DNA from: Lysinibacillus parviboronicapiens
GTDB lineage: Bacteria > Bacillota > Bacilli > Bacillales_A > Planococcaceae
Direction of reading: 5' to 3'
Length of the DNA: 38,314 nucleotides
Assembly (NCBI RefSeq): GCF_003049575.1
Contig: NZ_PYWI01000035.1
Span: forward strand, 1-38,314
Below the pieces are notes generated by a model that searched no databases, had not been told where the DNA came from, and worked only from the letters and a program-made list of their open reading frames with translations. Shown piece by piece: positions 15,460 to 25,313 of the stretch; within the stretch, counting starts at the first letter, position 1; each line of letters begins with the position of its first letter. The translations under genes were made by a program, and so were the position numbers.

Positions 15460-16376
15460 GTCAGGGGCACCTCCTCGTTGATACGAATAAATACATCGTC
15501 CATCGAACCTTTCTTTACTTCGAATGAGCTGATAAAATTCTGAAGTTCTTTCAAAATATCAAGTGCATGAATTGTAGATTGAACACGCACACGGTACTCA
15601 CCATTCTTCTCTGCAAAATTAAGATCGTGTTGAGTTAGTAATGATGTACCATCTACACCGTTATTAAAAAAGACAAATAGCTCATCGTACGTATATTGCT
15701 CTTTTAATGTATGTGGTGTACCTTTAGATACAATTTTCCCTTCCTTCATCACCACTATTTCATCTGCTACAGCAGCTTCTTCCATATAATGAGTCGTCAA
15801 AAAAATCGTCATATTCGTTTCTTCTTGTAGCTTTTTAATGGCATCCCAAACAAAGACACGTGTTTGTGGATCAAGACCTGTTGTGGGTTCATCTAAAAAT
15901 AAAATAGTTGGTTTATGGATAATTGCTCTTGCAATATCAGCTCGTCGCTTTTGACCGCCTGACAATGTCCCATATTTTTTCTTTGCAATATCTTTTAAAT
16001 GTAAATAGCGATTCACAAATTCCCAGTTTTCTTGTAACTCTTTTTTTGTCAATTTATATATGTTACCTCGATGTAAGATGTTTTCTTCAACTGTTAGACG
16101 TGTGTCCAGAATGCTTTGCTGAAAAACTACCCCAATGGCTTTGCGAATTAAATAATTATTTGTTCGACTTCCTAGAGACACCCCATTAATTTTTACATCC
16201 CCAGAAGTTTTTTCTAACAATGTACACAACATCTCAATAGATGTAGATTTTCCAGCACCATTTGTCCCTAAAAATGCAAATAATGCACCCTTCTTTACTT
16301 CAAAGGATATTCCTTTCACTGCTTCATGTGAACCATATTTCTTACTTAAATTTTTCACGTCAATTACTAATTCCAT
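15456..16376 (-). CDS. ABC exporter ATP-binding protein
   Basis: A 306-residue ATPase of the DrrA/CcmA-type drug-exporter group. Walker A is GTNGAGKST (about 36-44), the signature is LSGGQKRRADIARAI (about 138-152), Walker B is ILFLDEPTTGLDP, and the H-loop is in FLTTHYMEEA. A C-terminal extension of about 80 residues (HDLNFAEKNGEYRVRV and onward) is usual for this group. All motifs are intact. It starts just after the DUF3021 stop with AGAGAGG upstream and overlaps the permease by 4 bases. Confidence 0.95.
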   Translation of the reverse strand: MELVIDVKNLSKKYGSHEAVKGISFEVKKGALFAFLGTNGAGKSTSIEMLCTLLEKTSGDVKINGVSLGSRTNNYLIRKAIGVVFQQSILDTRLTVEENILHRGNIYKLTKKELQENWEFVNRYLHLKDIAKKKYGTLSGGQKRRADIARAIIHKPTILFLDEPTTGLDPQTRVFVWDAIKKLQEETNMTIFLTTHYMEEAAVADEIVVMKEGKIVSKGTPHTLKEQYTYDELFVFFNNGVDGTSLLTQHDLNFAEKNGEYRVRVQSTIHALDILKELQNFISSFEVKKGSMDDVFIRINEEVPLT

Positions 16377-16380
16377 TTAA

Positions 16381-16806
16381 TTAACCTCTCTTTCTATTTT
16401 GTAATAAGTTATTAATTTCATCTACTTCACGCTTTGTTAGTAGCCATATTAGAATCCATATAATGATATAGGCGATGACTTCAATTAAAAAAACAGGCCA
16501 GATGGTATGCCATTCTGATAATTCAAACCAGGAGCCGACGAGTCCTGCGACGAACACACAAATAGTAACAAAACAGAAATGAAGTGTTAATTGAACATTG
16601 AAGGACACAATTCCCGTTTCAAATATGAGTGTTGCAATACCAATTAAAATACCCATAATTGCTGCAGTCAGTAGCTCTCTTAATAGATTTTGACCACTAA
16701 ATAAACTACCTGGGTTTGCGACACTACCCAGCGTTATGATTACATAAGATGTGCTTAATCCAATAAGAAGTCCAATTATCCCACTTTGTAAAATTTTTAT
16801 TTTTAT
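16381..16806 (-). CDS. DUF3021 membrane protein, apparent ATA start
   Basis: Homologous-looking sequence extends 50 codons upstream of the first ATG (16656), through KIKILQSGIIGLLIGLST and the following span, and reaches the ATA at 16804-16806. From there it gives 141 residues, the usual DUF3021 length, with four membrane spans. From the ATG it would give only 91 residues and three spans. The ATA lies two bases after the LytTR stop codon and 8 bases after a GGGGGG ribosome site, exactly where an ATG is expected. No ATG, GTG or TTG exists in this frame upstream. Either ATA is used, as ATT is in infC, or the start has been lost by one base change and the short form is made. DUF3021 genes regularly follow LytTR regulators, often beside ABC exporters; their function is unknown. 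Confidence 0.75.
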   Translation of the reverse strand: MKIKILQSGIIGLLIGLSTSYVIITLGSVANPGSLFSGQNLLRELLTAAIMGILIGIATLIFETGIVSFNVQLTLHFCFVTICVFVAGLVGSWFELSEWHTIWPVFLIEVIAYIIIWILIWLLTKREVDEINNLLQNRKRG

Positions 16807-16808
16807 TG

Positions 16809-17255
16809 TTAATTCCCCCCAATACCGACTGCATGTTTTAGTTTCTTTAAATAATTTCGACTCACAACAATGGAAATCTCATTTTCTAAAAATAGCTGTG
16901 TTGATCCAAGTGGCCCTAATTGTATAGAGGTAATTTTAGAAAGATTGACAAGAGTTGATTTATTGACACGTACAAATTTGTCGCCAAGTAATTGTTCCAA
17001 CTCATAAACTCTCCGTTTTGATTCGAATTCTTCTTCTTCGGTTTGAAAAAAGACTTTTATGCCTTCTGCATAGATACAGTAAATCTCATTTGTTTTTAAC
17101 ATGTGAATTTCATTATCTCTATAGCCATCAATGACATTAACTTCATTCTTTTTTAATTGTTTCATCAACTGCTCAATTTGAACGTTATATTCATTTGCAT
17201 AAATGTGTACTTCTATTTCATCATATTGCTTTTCAATATTTATCTGTATTCTCAT
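16809..17255 (-). CDS. LytTR-family DNA-binding regulator
   Basis: A 148-residue regulator whose C-terminal two thirds (about 48-145) is a LytTR domain: EIYCIYAEGIKVFFQTE, then LLGDKFVRVNKSTLVNLSKITSI, then ISIVVSRNYLKKLK. There is no receiver domain, so it is not a classic response regulator. In this gene arrangement LytTR, DUF3021 and ABC genes form one unit, and the DUF3021 protein is thought to control the regulator from the membrane. The ATG at 17255 follows GGAGG. The upstream region has a small inverted repeat TCTTA-AATC-TAAGA at 17326-17339 that may be its own site. Confidence 0.9.
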   Translation of the reverse strand: MRIQINIEKQYDEIEVHIYANEYNVQIEQLMKQLKKNEVNVIDGYRDNEIHMLKTNEIYCIYAEGIKVFFQTEEEEFESKRRVYELEQLLGDKFVRVNKSTLVNLSKITSIQLGPLGSTQLFLENEISIVVSRNYLKKLKHAVGIGGN

Positions 17256-17512
17256 CTAGACCTCCATGCCACTATACTTACTATATCATCGTATTTTCCG
17301 TAAAATATAAAATCGAAATGACATGTCTTAAATCTAAGATAAGGTGTTGATTTCCTTTAATAAGTTGCATATTTTAATTTTTGACTTTTGTTACATCAAG
17401 CACTTAACACTTCAATTTAGTAACTGAAAAAGTAATTGAAAGCGGGATTTCATCCTAAAAAACCGAGATAACTATTCAATAAATTCATTTTCAAGCACAT
17501 CAATAGAAGAAA
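17256..17512. other. Promoter region of the LytTR operon
   Basis: AT-rich non-coding DNA. It holds a TCTTA-AATC-TAAGA inverted repeat at 17326-17339, about 75 bases upstream of the LytTR gene, which is a candidate binding site for the regulator itself. I could not fix the -10 and -35 boxes. Nothing else is seen up to the terminator at 17508. Confidence 0.4.
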
Positions 17513-17549
17513 AAGACGTTTCAAAAACATTGAGTTTTTGAAACGTCTT
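17508..17549 (-). terminator. Terminator of the 2TM-domain gene
   Basis: A perfect 16-base stem (AAGACGTTTCAAAAAC with its complement, five-base loop) followed on the minus strand by CTTTTTCTTC. It begins 34 bases past the stop of the 2TM-domain gene and insulates it from the LytTR operon. Confidence 0.88.
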
Positions 17550-17582
17550 AGGTAATCGAAATTTTGGATTTTAAAGGTGAAT

Positions 17583-17852
17583 TTATTTTTTATTCATATA
17601 TTTTTCTAACTGTTTCTTCTCCCATTCATCCCCAAAAATTCTGCCTCTACTAAATACTGTAATACCATGTACCACAATACCAATTCCCCACCCAAGTAAA
17701 GTATAAATAAACCATATGCCATCTTGTGAAGAGAATAAGTTAATAATTATCAAACCTATATTAACAATTATATATACAAATAAGTGAATATAAAAATTCT
17801 TCAATGCTCGAACTCTCTTTATCGAATTTTCATACTTTTCATTATCACTCAA
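17583..17852 (-). CDS. 2TM-domain membrane protein
   Basis: An 89-residue protein matching the 2TM domain family (short N-terminal helix, two membrane spans, charged tail). Visible features are the conserved ALKNFYIHLFVYIIVN entry, the second span IYTLLGWGIGIVVHG and the tail GDEWEKKQLEKYM. The start is TTG at 17852, preceded by GAGGG at six bases; the first ATG in the frame lies too far inside. Proteins of this family often neighbour LytTR/histidine-kinase genes, as here. Function is unknown. It has its own terminator. Confidence 0.8.
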   Translation of the reverse strand: MSDNEKYENSIKRVRALKNFYIHLFVYIIVNIGLIIINLFSSQDGIWFIYTLLGWGIGIVVHGITVFSRGRIFGDEWEKKQLEKYMNKK

Positions 17853-17983
17853 AAATATCCCTCGCTTTAAAAAAGTAGTTTAGAGCCCATTGTAGAACCC
17901 CTGTTTCTTCTTTATAAATGTTGATATATCACCATTTTAAAGCCCTTGAAAATCCTCTAACAGGGATTATCCTTATATACACT

Positions 17984-18751
17984 TTAAATTGTACGTAGAT
18001 ATTTATATATCTCAGAAAGAAGACGATCCTGCGAGCTATTTAAAAAGAAATGATTCCCTGGTAACGAAAACATTTGAAAGGATGAATTTGTAATTTGTTC
18101 CCACTGCAAAATACTTTCTTTACTTACCTCTTTATCTCGTGTGCCGCCAAACGCAATGATAGGAATTTCCAGAGATGGTCCTTGTTCATAAACATAGCAT
18201 TCACATAATTCTAAATCCGCTTTTATCATCGGTAATGAGAGTTCAACAAGTTCTTGCTCATTAAAGAACCAATCTGGTGTTCCATTTAGACTTTTTAACC
18301 TTTCTAAAAGTTCATTATTTGGTAGAGCATGATATAAAGTTGAAGATTTTCGTGGTAAATGTGGTGCCCTGTGAGCTGAGACCAATAAACAATCTGGACG
18401 AATTTGATGACGCTTTTCTAAATAACGAGTGAATTCGAAGGCTATTAATGCGCCCATACTATGTCCGAAAAATACAAAAGGAACATCATCTATAAATGGC
18501 AAAAATGCTTCTTCGATTGCTTCTAACAGAGTAGGAAAATTAGAGATTGGCTCCTCCATCAATCGATTCCCTCTACCAGGTAATTGCATACAGCATACTT
18601 CAACATCTTCGGGTAAATAGTCACTCCAATCTTTATATGTAAGGGCATTGCCCCCAGCAAAAGGGAAGCAGAAAAGGCGTAGACGTGGAGCCTTTACAGC
18701 TTTAAAAGTAACTATCCATGAATTGTACTTAGTGAGAGTTAACGGATTCAT
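17984..18751 (-). CDS. Type II thioesterase of the PKS-NRPS cluster
   Basis: A 255-residue alpha/beta hydrolase of the GrsT/SrfAD type. It removes wrong or stalled acyl groups from carrier-protein arms, and here it may also release the product because the last NRPS module lacks its own thioesterase. The nucleophile serine is in FGHSMGALIAFEF (S98), the acid is the Asp in FGGTRDKEV, and the histidine is in LPGNHFFLN. Early words LFCFPFAGGNALTY and LPGRGNR are typical. The start chosen, ATG at 18751, has GAAGGGA nine bases upstream, while the ATG three codons earlier abuts that site. It overlaps the NRPS end by 23 bases, so it is translated with it. No strong terminator was found downstream (17880-17983). 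Confidence 0.93.
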   Translation of the reverse strand: MNPLTLTKYNSWIVTFKAVKAPRLRLFCFPFAGGNALTYKDWSDYLPEDVEVCCMQLPGRGNRLMEEPISNFPTLLEAIEEAFLPFIDDVPFVFFGHSMGALIAFEFTRYLEKRHQIRPDCLLVSAHRAPHLPRKSSTLYHALPNNELLERLKSLNGTPDWFFNEQELVELSLPMIKADLELCECYVYEQGPSLEIPIIAFGGTRDKEVSKESILQWEQITNSSFQMFSLPGNHFFLNSSQDRLLSEIYKYLRTI

Positions 18752-21700
18752 TTTTAACATTCCCTTCAGATGACCTTGCTTTAACCAAATTGTTTTCTAT
18801 TTCCATTTGTTCTTCAATATAAGTAGCCATATCTTCAATTGTACTGGTTTGTAATAAAGCCCTTAAAGGGAAATTAATTTGATAAGTATTTCGTATTTCC
18901 GCAATCATTTTTATAGATTGTAAAGAATCTCCTCCAAGCTCATAAAAGCCATCATGTATCCCTATCTTATTCTTATCCACCCCAAGTAAATCCGACCATA
19001 TTCTAGCTATTTTTTCTTCTACTACAGTCCGAGGTTTTTGGTAATGATTAACTACAAAACTCTCTATATCTACATTTTTTATTAGAAGTTGACGATCTAC
19101 TTTCATATTAGAAGTTAAAGGGAAATTATCAACTTTGATAAAAACTTTTGGAATCATATATTCCGGTAATTTTTGAATAAGGAATGTTCGTAAAGTTCTA
19201 CCCTCGATAGTTTCTCCATGAACTTGTATATAAAAAGCCATAAGCCTTTTAGTTGCACCATCATCTACAACTGTAACAACGGCATCTTTTATCGAAGGAT
19301 GTTGTCGTAACATATATTCAATTTCACCAATTTCAATACGATATCCATTAATTTTTATTTGAAAGTCTTCTCGACCTATAAATTCAATGTTGCCATCTGG
19401 TAAATACCTTCCCAAATCTCCTGTTCGGTATAAACGTTCTTTTGTGTTCGGATGATATATAAAACTGTCATTTGTTCGGACTTGGTCTTTCCAATACCCA
19501 GTAGCCAATCCTACACCACCAATATAAATTTGTCCTGTAACCCAATCAGGGCAAGGCTCTAGTGACTCATTTAAGACATATATTGTTTGTTGGGAAAGCG
19601 CTTTTCCATAGGGTATACTTTTACGATTAGGTTGTAAATTTCCGATAGGGTAGAACACAGACCAAATAGAAGCCTCAGTTGCACCGCCTAAACTTATAAC
19701 TAATTCTGTAGATGAATAACAACGAATACGTTCCGGCAACGAAACTGCTATCCAATCCCCACTTAGCATAACTAGTCTAAGGTTATTAACATATCCATTT
19801 GTCAGTGATAAATGATTCATCAGCATCTCCATTAAAGCAGGAACTGAATTCCACACTGTAACTTTCTCGGTGCTCAAAACCCTTTCCAAATGCTCTGGAT
19901 TTAGTCCTTCATCAGCATCAGGCAAAACAATACTAGCACCTGCCACGAGACTTCCGAATATATCATAGACGGATAGGTCAAAATGTAAGGCTGATAGTGC
20001 AAGCACACGATCTTTCTCTGTTACATTAAACTTGCTGTTTATATCAATAATGGTATTTACTACACTAGAATGATTAATCATCACTCCCTTTGGAATACCT
20101 GTAGAACCAGAAGTAAATATGACATAGGCTAAATCATCGGGATTTTGAACGAATGGAAGTGGTTCGTCCGACCAATCCTCTAAAAATTGCTCATTTACTT
20201 CGTAAATAGATATCTCTTTTGGTAATTCTATCTGAGAATCCATTCCTGGTTGGGTAAGAACAATTTTTACATCCGTATAACGAAGTAGAAATAGGATACG
20301 TTCATTTGGTAGTGCTGGGTCAATCGGTAAATATGCTGCACCAGATTGTAAAATACCAAGTACACCGACAACTTGTTCCCACCCTTTTTCCATTAAAATA
20401 GCTACTAATTGATTAGGCTGGGTTCCTTTATCCCTTAAAAATCTACCTATTTTATTGGAACATTTATAAACATCCTCATATGTCATTGTTTTATGTCTGC
20501 TGATAATCGCAAGAAAATCAGGTTGACTCTTTGCTTTCTGATTAAAAAGTGAATGCAACAGATCAGTCGATTCAATGTTTTCATTTACAATATTTTCAGT
20601 TCTTCGTTCAATTTGTTCTAGAGGAATCAATGGAATAACTTGCTGATTCCAAATCTCTTCCTCATCCGCAAGCCGCGTGACAAGCGACCAAAATGTTGAA
20701 AACATACCGCGAATAAAACCCGGGGGATAAATTTCTTCAACTACATCCCAATTACAATAAAGTCCGTTACGATCATCCCAAACTCCGCAGTCTAGCCATA
20801 CTTGTGAAGTTTGTGTCACACCATTTACATTAACTGGTTTAATAGGGAACGGGACATCTTTTTCCTCCGGTACTGGCACAACCAACGCACTGGTAAAGAC
20901 AACAGGCATCTTCGCTTCAAAGGCGCCTCCTTTTTTTGTTGTCATTTCTCGAAGCACTTGAACACCACTAATATAATGATTTTCAAGGTCACTCCATAAA
21001 TCAGCTTGAATTTTCCTTGCGCGCTCAATAAATGAGCATTCATTCGAATACGATACTGCCAGTAAATTAACTGATGTAAACTCTCCAACAATATCATTTA
21101 CTTGAGGATGAGCAGCATTTCGATTTAAGAATGTTAGATTAAGTGAAAAATCAGAACTACTACTCCAATAATTAAGGACCTCAGTAAAAGCAGCTAACAA
21201 AATACCTGTGGTAGTAATCCCCGCTTTCATTGCTTTTGATTTCAATTTATTCCATGACTGAAAATCCAAACTATCATGAAGACGTACAAATTGAGGATTA
21301 CTTAATACCTTCGGACTTTTTGCTAGCGGAAGCTCCGGTGCCATTGGTAAAGAATCAACCCGTTTTTTCCAATAATCAAGAGCATTATTATACTTATCTG
21401 TGGTTTTGAAATTTTCAATCGCCATAACGTAGTCTCTAAAAGAAATTTCCAATGGTGCTAGCTCATTTTCTTTTCCTTGATAAATGGTTATTAGCTCCTT
21501 CATTAAAATAACAAAGCTCCAAACATCCCACATTAATGCATCCGAACTAAAATGGATAAGTGATTTTTGATCGTCAAGAAGAGTAATTCTTATATCAAAC
21601 ACTGGCCACTTATAAATATCTAATATTTGATGGGATAATTCTTCCCTTGTAGCTTTCACTGCACTTTCTATTTCAGTAGGATTTTTCCCTCGCAAATCCG

Positions 21701-24700
21701 TTATTGTCATGGGATAATATGGTACTTCTCGATAGACTTGTTGTTTCCCATCTTGTGTTATGACTGTTCTTAACATATCATGCCTTATTATTAAATAGTT
21801 CCATGCCTTCTCAAACTTATAAATATCTAAATATTGTGCCTCATATTCATCATAACTATGGGTAGCCACATCACCTAATTCGTATACATCATTACGTCCA
21901 ATCCAGTATGCTTGTTGAATATCAGTAAGTGGGAAAGGCTTATATCTGTCTTGTAAATTAGGTGTAATAACTGGAAGTAACTGCTTATCATCAAAATGAT
22001 CTTGATTTTTTCCTTTTAGATTATCAATTTCAATTGCCAATCTTGAAATAGTTGTAAAATTGAACAAAGTTTGCAACGAGAATTCAATCTTAAAAAGCTT
22101 CCTTACTTGAGCCGTAATTTTCATGGCAAGTAAAGAGTAACCCCCTATTTGGAAAAAATCATCATTCACACTAATTCTAGAAACACCAAATACTTCTTTC
22201 CAAATATCAACCAATATCTCTTCTGTAAGTGTTCGGGCTGGTGTGTATTCATTAAGCATATTCCATTCGGTGATATCGGGTTCTGGTAGTTGCTTTCGAT
22301 CAACCTTGCCATTATTGGTTAATGGAAATACGTCTAGCAAAACAATATAGGACGGTACCATATAATCGGGTAGTTTCGTATTTAGATAATTTTTCAATTC
22401 TTGAATAGACACCGTATTATTTTTATGACAAATTATATAAGCTACTAGACTCTGTAATTCGGACTTAGCCGTTCTGACAACTACAACACTTTGAGTAATC
22501 CCTGGATATTGAAGTATAGTGTTTTCAATTTCATTTAATTCGATTCGGTAACCACGTATCTTTATTTGAAAGTCTGAACGCCCAATTAATTCAATATTCC
22601 CATCTGGTAAATATTTAGCTAAGTCACCTGTCTTATAGGCTCTTTTCATTGTTCCAGATTCATCGGGTAATAATATAAATCTTTCAGAAGTTAGCTCTTT
22701 TCTATAAAGATAGCCTTGAGCAACTCCATCACCTGAAACGTATAATTCACCCGGTATACCAACCGGAACTACCTGACGATATTCATCTAATATCAGTAGC
22801 TGGGTATTAGGAAATGGTTTACCGATAGGCAATGTATCGTTTGATGCTAATTGATTATTAACACCCTCGAAGTAAGAGCTATCAATAGTTGCTTCTGTTA
22901 GGCCGTAAGAGTTAATTACCCTTGTCTGTTCTCCACAATAATTACAAAGCTTTTGATATTCCTCTATTTTCCAACTATCTGAGCCGACGATAACTAACTT
23001 CATAAAATCTATTTTTTGATGACTATCTTCCAGGTATTGTAACAAACTACGAATAATTGCAGGGACAAATTCTGCACAATCAATTTTTTCATTACGTAAA
23101 AGTTGGTATAGTTGTTCTGGGTCTAGTAAAACGTCTTCTGGACATAACACTAATTTTGAGCCGGAGCAAAGCGCACGAACAATGTCACCAACGCATACGT
23201 CAAATGAAAAGCTAGCCATTTGTAAATGGGCGGACGTATTATTAATTAATTGATATTCATGTTCCCATCCATTAAAAGCGTGCATCAAATTATTGTGGCT
23301 AACCATCGTCCCTTTCGGAAGACCTGTAGAACCGGATGTGTAGATGACATAAGCCAAACTGTCTGGCATAATTTTAATTGGCATATTTGTAGTACTTTCT
23401 TGATTTAACTGCTCTTGTAGCAGCACATCATCAACAATTATAATATTTAAGCTCGTTTCAGCTAAGAGTGAACTATTAAGTGCTTCATTAGTTACAATAG
23501 TAACTACCTTAGAATCTTTGAGCATATAATGTAGTCGGTCACTTGGATAGGAAGAATCCATTGGTAGATACGCTAGACCTGTTTTTAATACCCCTAAAAC
23601 GGATATTACTAAGTCCATTGATTTAGGCAAACATATCCCAATAATTGAATCTTCCACTTCCTTTTGTTTTAAAATCAAAGATGCTAGTTGATTAGCTTTT
23701 TCATTTAGCTCCCTATAGGTCAAAGATTCACCTCTGAAAACGATGGCTATTGCTTCTGGATTTGTCTCAACTTGTTTTTCAAACCATGTACATACATTGT
23801 CAGCTTTAGGGAAATCCATAATATTTCCATTCCATAACTTTAATTGAGTCAATTCCTCATTAGTTAAATAGTTTATTTCACCAATAGGCTTATCAGGTTC
23901 AGACAGTATTTGCTCTAGTAGAATCTGGAAGTGCTGTGCCATTCTAATAATGAAGGTACTATCAAATAAATCGGTATTGTACTCCAAAATGCACTTTTGT
24001 GGATAAACATCTCCGCCATCTAAAATATCAAGAGACAAATCAAACTTTGCTGTACCACCATCTATAGGTTGATAATTCATCAATACATTATTGAGTCGGA
24101 AGTTTGGAACTGCATTTTGATACGTGAATAAAACCTGGAAAAGTGGATTAAGACTTGAGCTTCTTTCAGGTGCTATATTTTGAACAATAGTCTCAAAAGG
24201 GACATCTTGATGAGAAAAAGCTTCTAAAGAAGCTTCCTTCACCTGCTTTAGTAAATTCTTAAAGCTTACATTCCTAGACAACCTTACACGAAGAGGTAAA
24301 GTATTAACAAATACACCTATTAACTTTTGGAATTCATTTCGGTTTCTTCCCGAGATAGGAACACCAACAATAATGTCATCCTGTCCAGTGTAACGATATA
24401 ACAAAGTATAAAACACGGTAAGCATTGCCATAAAAGCTGTCGACTCTTCAGAATGACATAATCTTTTCAAATTATCACTTGTTGCTTTTGATAACTCAAA
24501 AACATACGAAGATCCCTTAAAAGTTTGTATTGCTGGACGTAAGTATGTCGTCGGCAGTTCTAGCACAGGCGGAGAGCCTAGGAGTGCTTTTTTCCAATAT
24601 GTTAGCTGATTTTGAAAAAGTTCATCAGTCAAATGCTTCTGTTGCCATGACACATAGTCAGAATATTGCGTTGTCAGATCCTGTAATGTAGAAGGTCTGT

Positions 24701-25313
24701 TGTTGATAAAAGCTTCATATAACTCACTAAGTTCTTGTAATAATACCGTAACAGACCATCCGTCAAAGATAATATGATGCATTGTTACTACTAGGTAGTT
24801 TTCATCATCATTCAATTGAAGTAGAATGACTCTCCATAAAGAAGAGTCATTTTTTAAATTAAATGGTTTTTGAATTTCCTCATTGACGATTCTACTTCGC
24901 TCTTGACGACGTATGTCTTTCGGAAATTCCCTTAAATCTATAAATTCCATCATTACTGAAGATTCATACATTACTTTTCTTATAGGTTCACCGTCTATAT
25001 CTTCAACAATACTGGTACGAAGGATTTCGTGTCTGTTAGCCACCTCTTTGAAACAAGCCTGTAAAACATCAATATTTAGCTCTCCCAATAATAGAAAGGC
25101 CGAAGGAATATTGTAAGCTGAACTTTCAGGATCTAATTGACTTAAAAACCATAATCTTTTCTGAGGAAAAGATAATGCATAATTTTCGGTAATAGTGTCT
25201 TTTCGGTCTAATAACTTTGACTTAAGTTGATTTACCAGCAAAGCTTTTTGTTCATCTGTAAGAGTGCCAATCTGTTCCAAATACTTATTCAATTTGATCC
25301 CTCCCAGCTGCAA
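18729..25313 (-). CDS. Two-module NRPS: C-A(Orn-like)-T-Cy-A(Cys)-T
   Basis: A 2194-residue nonribosomal peptide synthetase. Condensation domain about 45-490 with HHIIFDG (179-185). A1 about 505-1020: pocket residues D705 V706 G709 E748 V774 V776 S802 I810 D811 K1003, i.e. DVGEVVSIDK, close to the ornithine code DVGEIGSIDK. T1 serine is S1060 in IGGYS. A cyclization domain (about 1122-1560) has FPLTDIQQAYWIGR and the intact D1258xxxxD1263xxS1266 motif. A2 about 1585-2075: D1779 L1780 Y1783 N1822 M1849 S1851 L1875 I1883 W1884 K2071, i.e. DLYNMSLIWK, a cysteine code. T2 serine is S2130 in LGGDS. So it should add an Orn-like residue and a Cys closed to thiazoline. No epimerization, oxidation or terminal thioesterase domain. 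It overlaps the PKS gene at its start and the thioesterase gene at its end. Confidence 0.95.
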   Translation of the reverse strand: MQLGGIKLNKYLEQIGTLTDEQKALLVNQLKSKLLDRKDTITENYALSFPQKRLWFLSQLDPESSAYNIPSAFLLLGELNIDVLQACFKEVANRHEILRTSIVEDIDGEPIRKVMYESSVMMEFIDLREFPKDIRRQERSRIVNEEIQKPFNLKNDSSLWRVILLQLNDDENYLVVTMHHIIFDGWSVTVLLQELSELYEAFINNRPSTLQDLTTQYSDYVSWQQKHLTDELFQNQLTYWKKALLGSPPVLELPTTYLRPAIQTFKGSSYVFELSKATSDNLKRLCHSEESTAFMAMLTVFYTLLYRYTGQDDIIVGVPISGRNRNEFQKLIGVFVNTLPLRVRLSRNVSFKNLLKQVKEASLEAFSHQDVPFETIVQNIAPERSSSLNPLFQVLFTYQNAVPNFRLNNVLMNYQPIDGGTAKFDLSLDILDGGDVYPQKCILEYNTDLFDSTFIIRMAQHFQILLEQILSEPDKPIGEINYLTNEELTQLKLWNGNIMDFPKADNVCTWFEKQVETNPEAIAIVFRGESLTYRELNEKANQLASLILKQKEVEDSIIGICLPKSMDLVISVLGVLKTGLAYLPMDSSYPSDRLHYMLKDSKVVTIVTNEALNSSLLAETSLNIIIVDDVLLQEQLNQESTTNMPIKIMPDSLAYVIYTSGSTGLPKGTMVSHNNLMHAFNGWEHEYQLINNTSAHLQMASFSFDVCVGDIVRALCSGSKLVLCPEDVLLDPEQLYQLLRNEKIDCAEFVPAIIRSLLQYLEDSHQKIDFMKLVIVGSDSWKIEEYQKLCNYCGEQTRVINSYGLTEATIDSSYFEGVNNQLASNDTLPIGKPFPNTQLLILDEYRQVVPVGIPGELYVSGDGVAQGYLYRKELTSERFILLPDESGTMKRAYKTGDLAKYLPDGNIELIGRSDFQIKIRGYRIELNEIENTILQYPGITQSVVVVRTAKSELQSLVAYIICHKNNTVSIQELKNYLNTKLPDYMVPSYIVLLDVFPLTNNGKVDRKQLPEPDITEWNMLNEYTPARTLTEEILVDIWKEVFGVSRISVNDDFFQIGGYSLLAMKITAQVRKLFKIEFSLQTLFNFTTISRLAIEIDNLKGKNQDHFDDKQLLPVITPNLQDRYKPFPLTDIQQAYWIGRNDVYELGDVATHSYDEYEAQYLDIYKFEKAWNYLIIRHDMLRTVITQDGKQQVYREVPYYPMTITDLRGKNPTEIESAVKATREELSHQILDIYKWPVFDIRITLLDDQKSLIHFSSDALMWDVWSFVILMKELITIYQGKENELAPLEISFRDYVMAIENFKTTDKYNNALDYWKKRVDSLPMAPELPLAKSPKVLSNPQFVRLHDSLDFQSWNKLKSKAMKAGITTTGILLAAFTEVLNYWSSSSDFSLNLTFLNRNAAHPQVNDIVGEFTSVNLLAVSYSNECSFIERARKIQADLWSDLENHYISGVQVLREMTTKKGGAFEAKMPVVFTSALVVPVPEEKDVPFPIKPVNVNGVTQTSQVWLDCGVWDDRNGLYCNWDVVEEIYPPGFIRGMFSTFWSLVTRLADEEEIWNQQVIPLIPLEQIERRTENIVNENIESTDLLHSLFNQKAKSQPDFLAIISRHKTMTYEDVYKCSNKIGRFLRDKGTQPNQLVAILMEKGWEQVVGVLGILQSGAAYLPIDPALPNERILFLLRYTDVKIVLTQPGMDSQIELPKEISIYEVNEQFLEDWSDEPLPFVQNPDDLAYVIFTSGSTGIPKGVMINHSSVVNTIIDINSKFNVTEKDRVLALSALHFDLSVYDIFGSLVAGASIVLPDADEGLNPEHLERVLSTEKVTVWNSVPALMEMLMNHLSLTNGYVNNLRLVMLSGDWIAVSLPERIRCYSSTELVISLGGATEASIWSVFYPIGNLQPNRKSIPYGKALSQQTIYVLNESLEPCPDWVTGQIYIGGVGLATGYWKDQVRTNDSFIYHPNTKERLYRTGDLGRYLPDGNIEFIGREDFQIKINGYRIEIGEIEYMLRQHPSIKDAVVTVVDDGATKRLMAFYIQVHGETIEGRTLRTFLIQKLPEYMIPKVFIKVDNFPLTSNMKVDRQLLIKNVDIESFVVNHYQKPRTVVEEKIARIWSDLLGVDKNKIGIHDGFYELGGDSLQSIKMIAEIRNTYQINFPLRALLQTSTIEDMATYIEEQMEIENNLVKARSSEGNVKNESVNSH

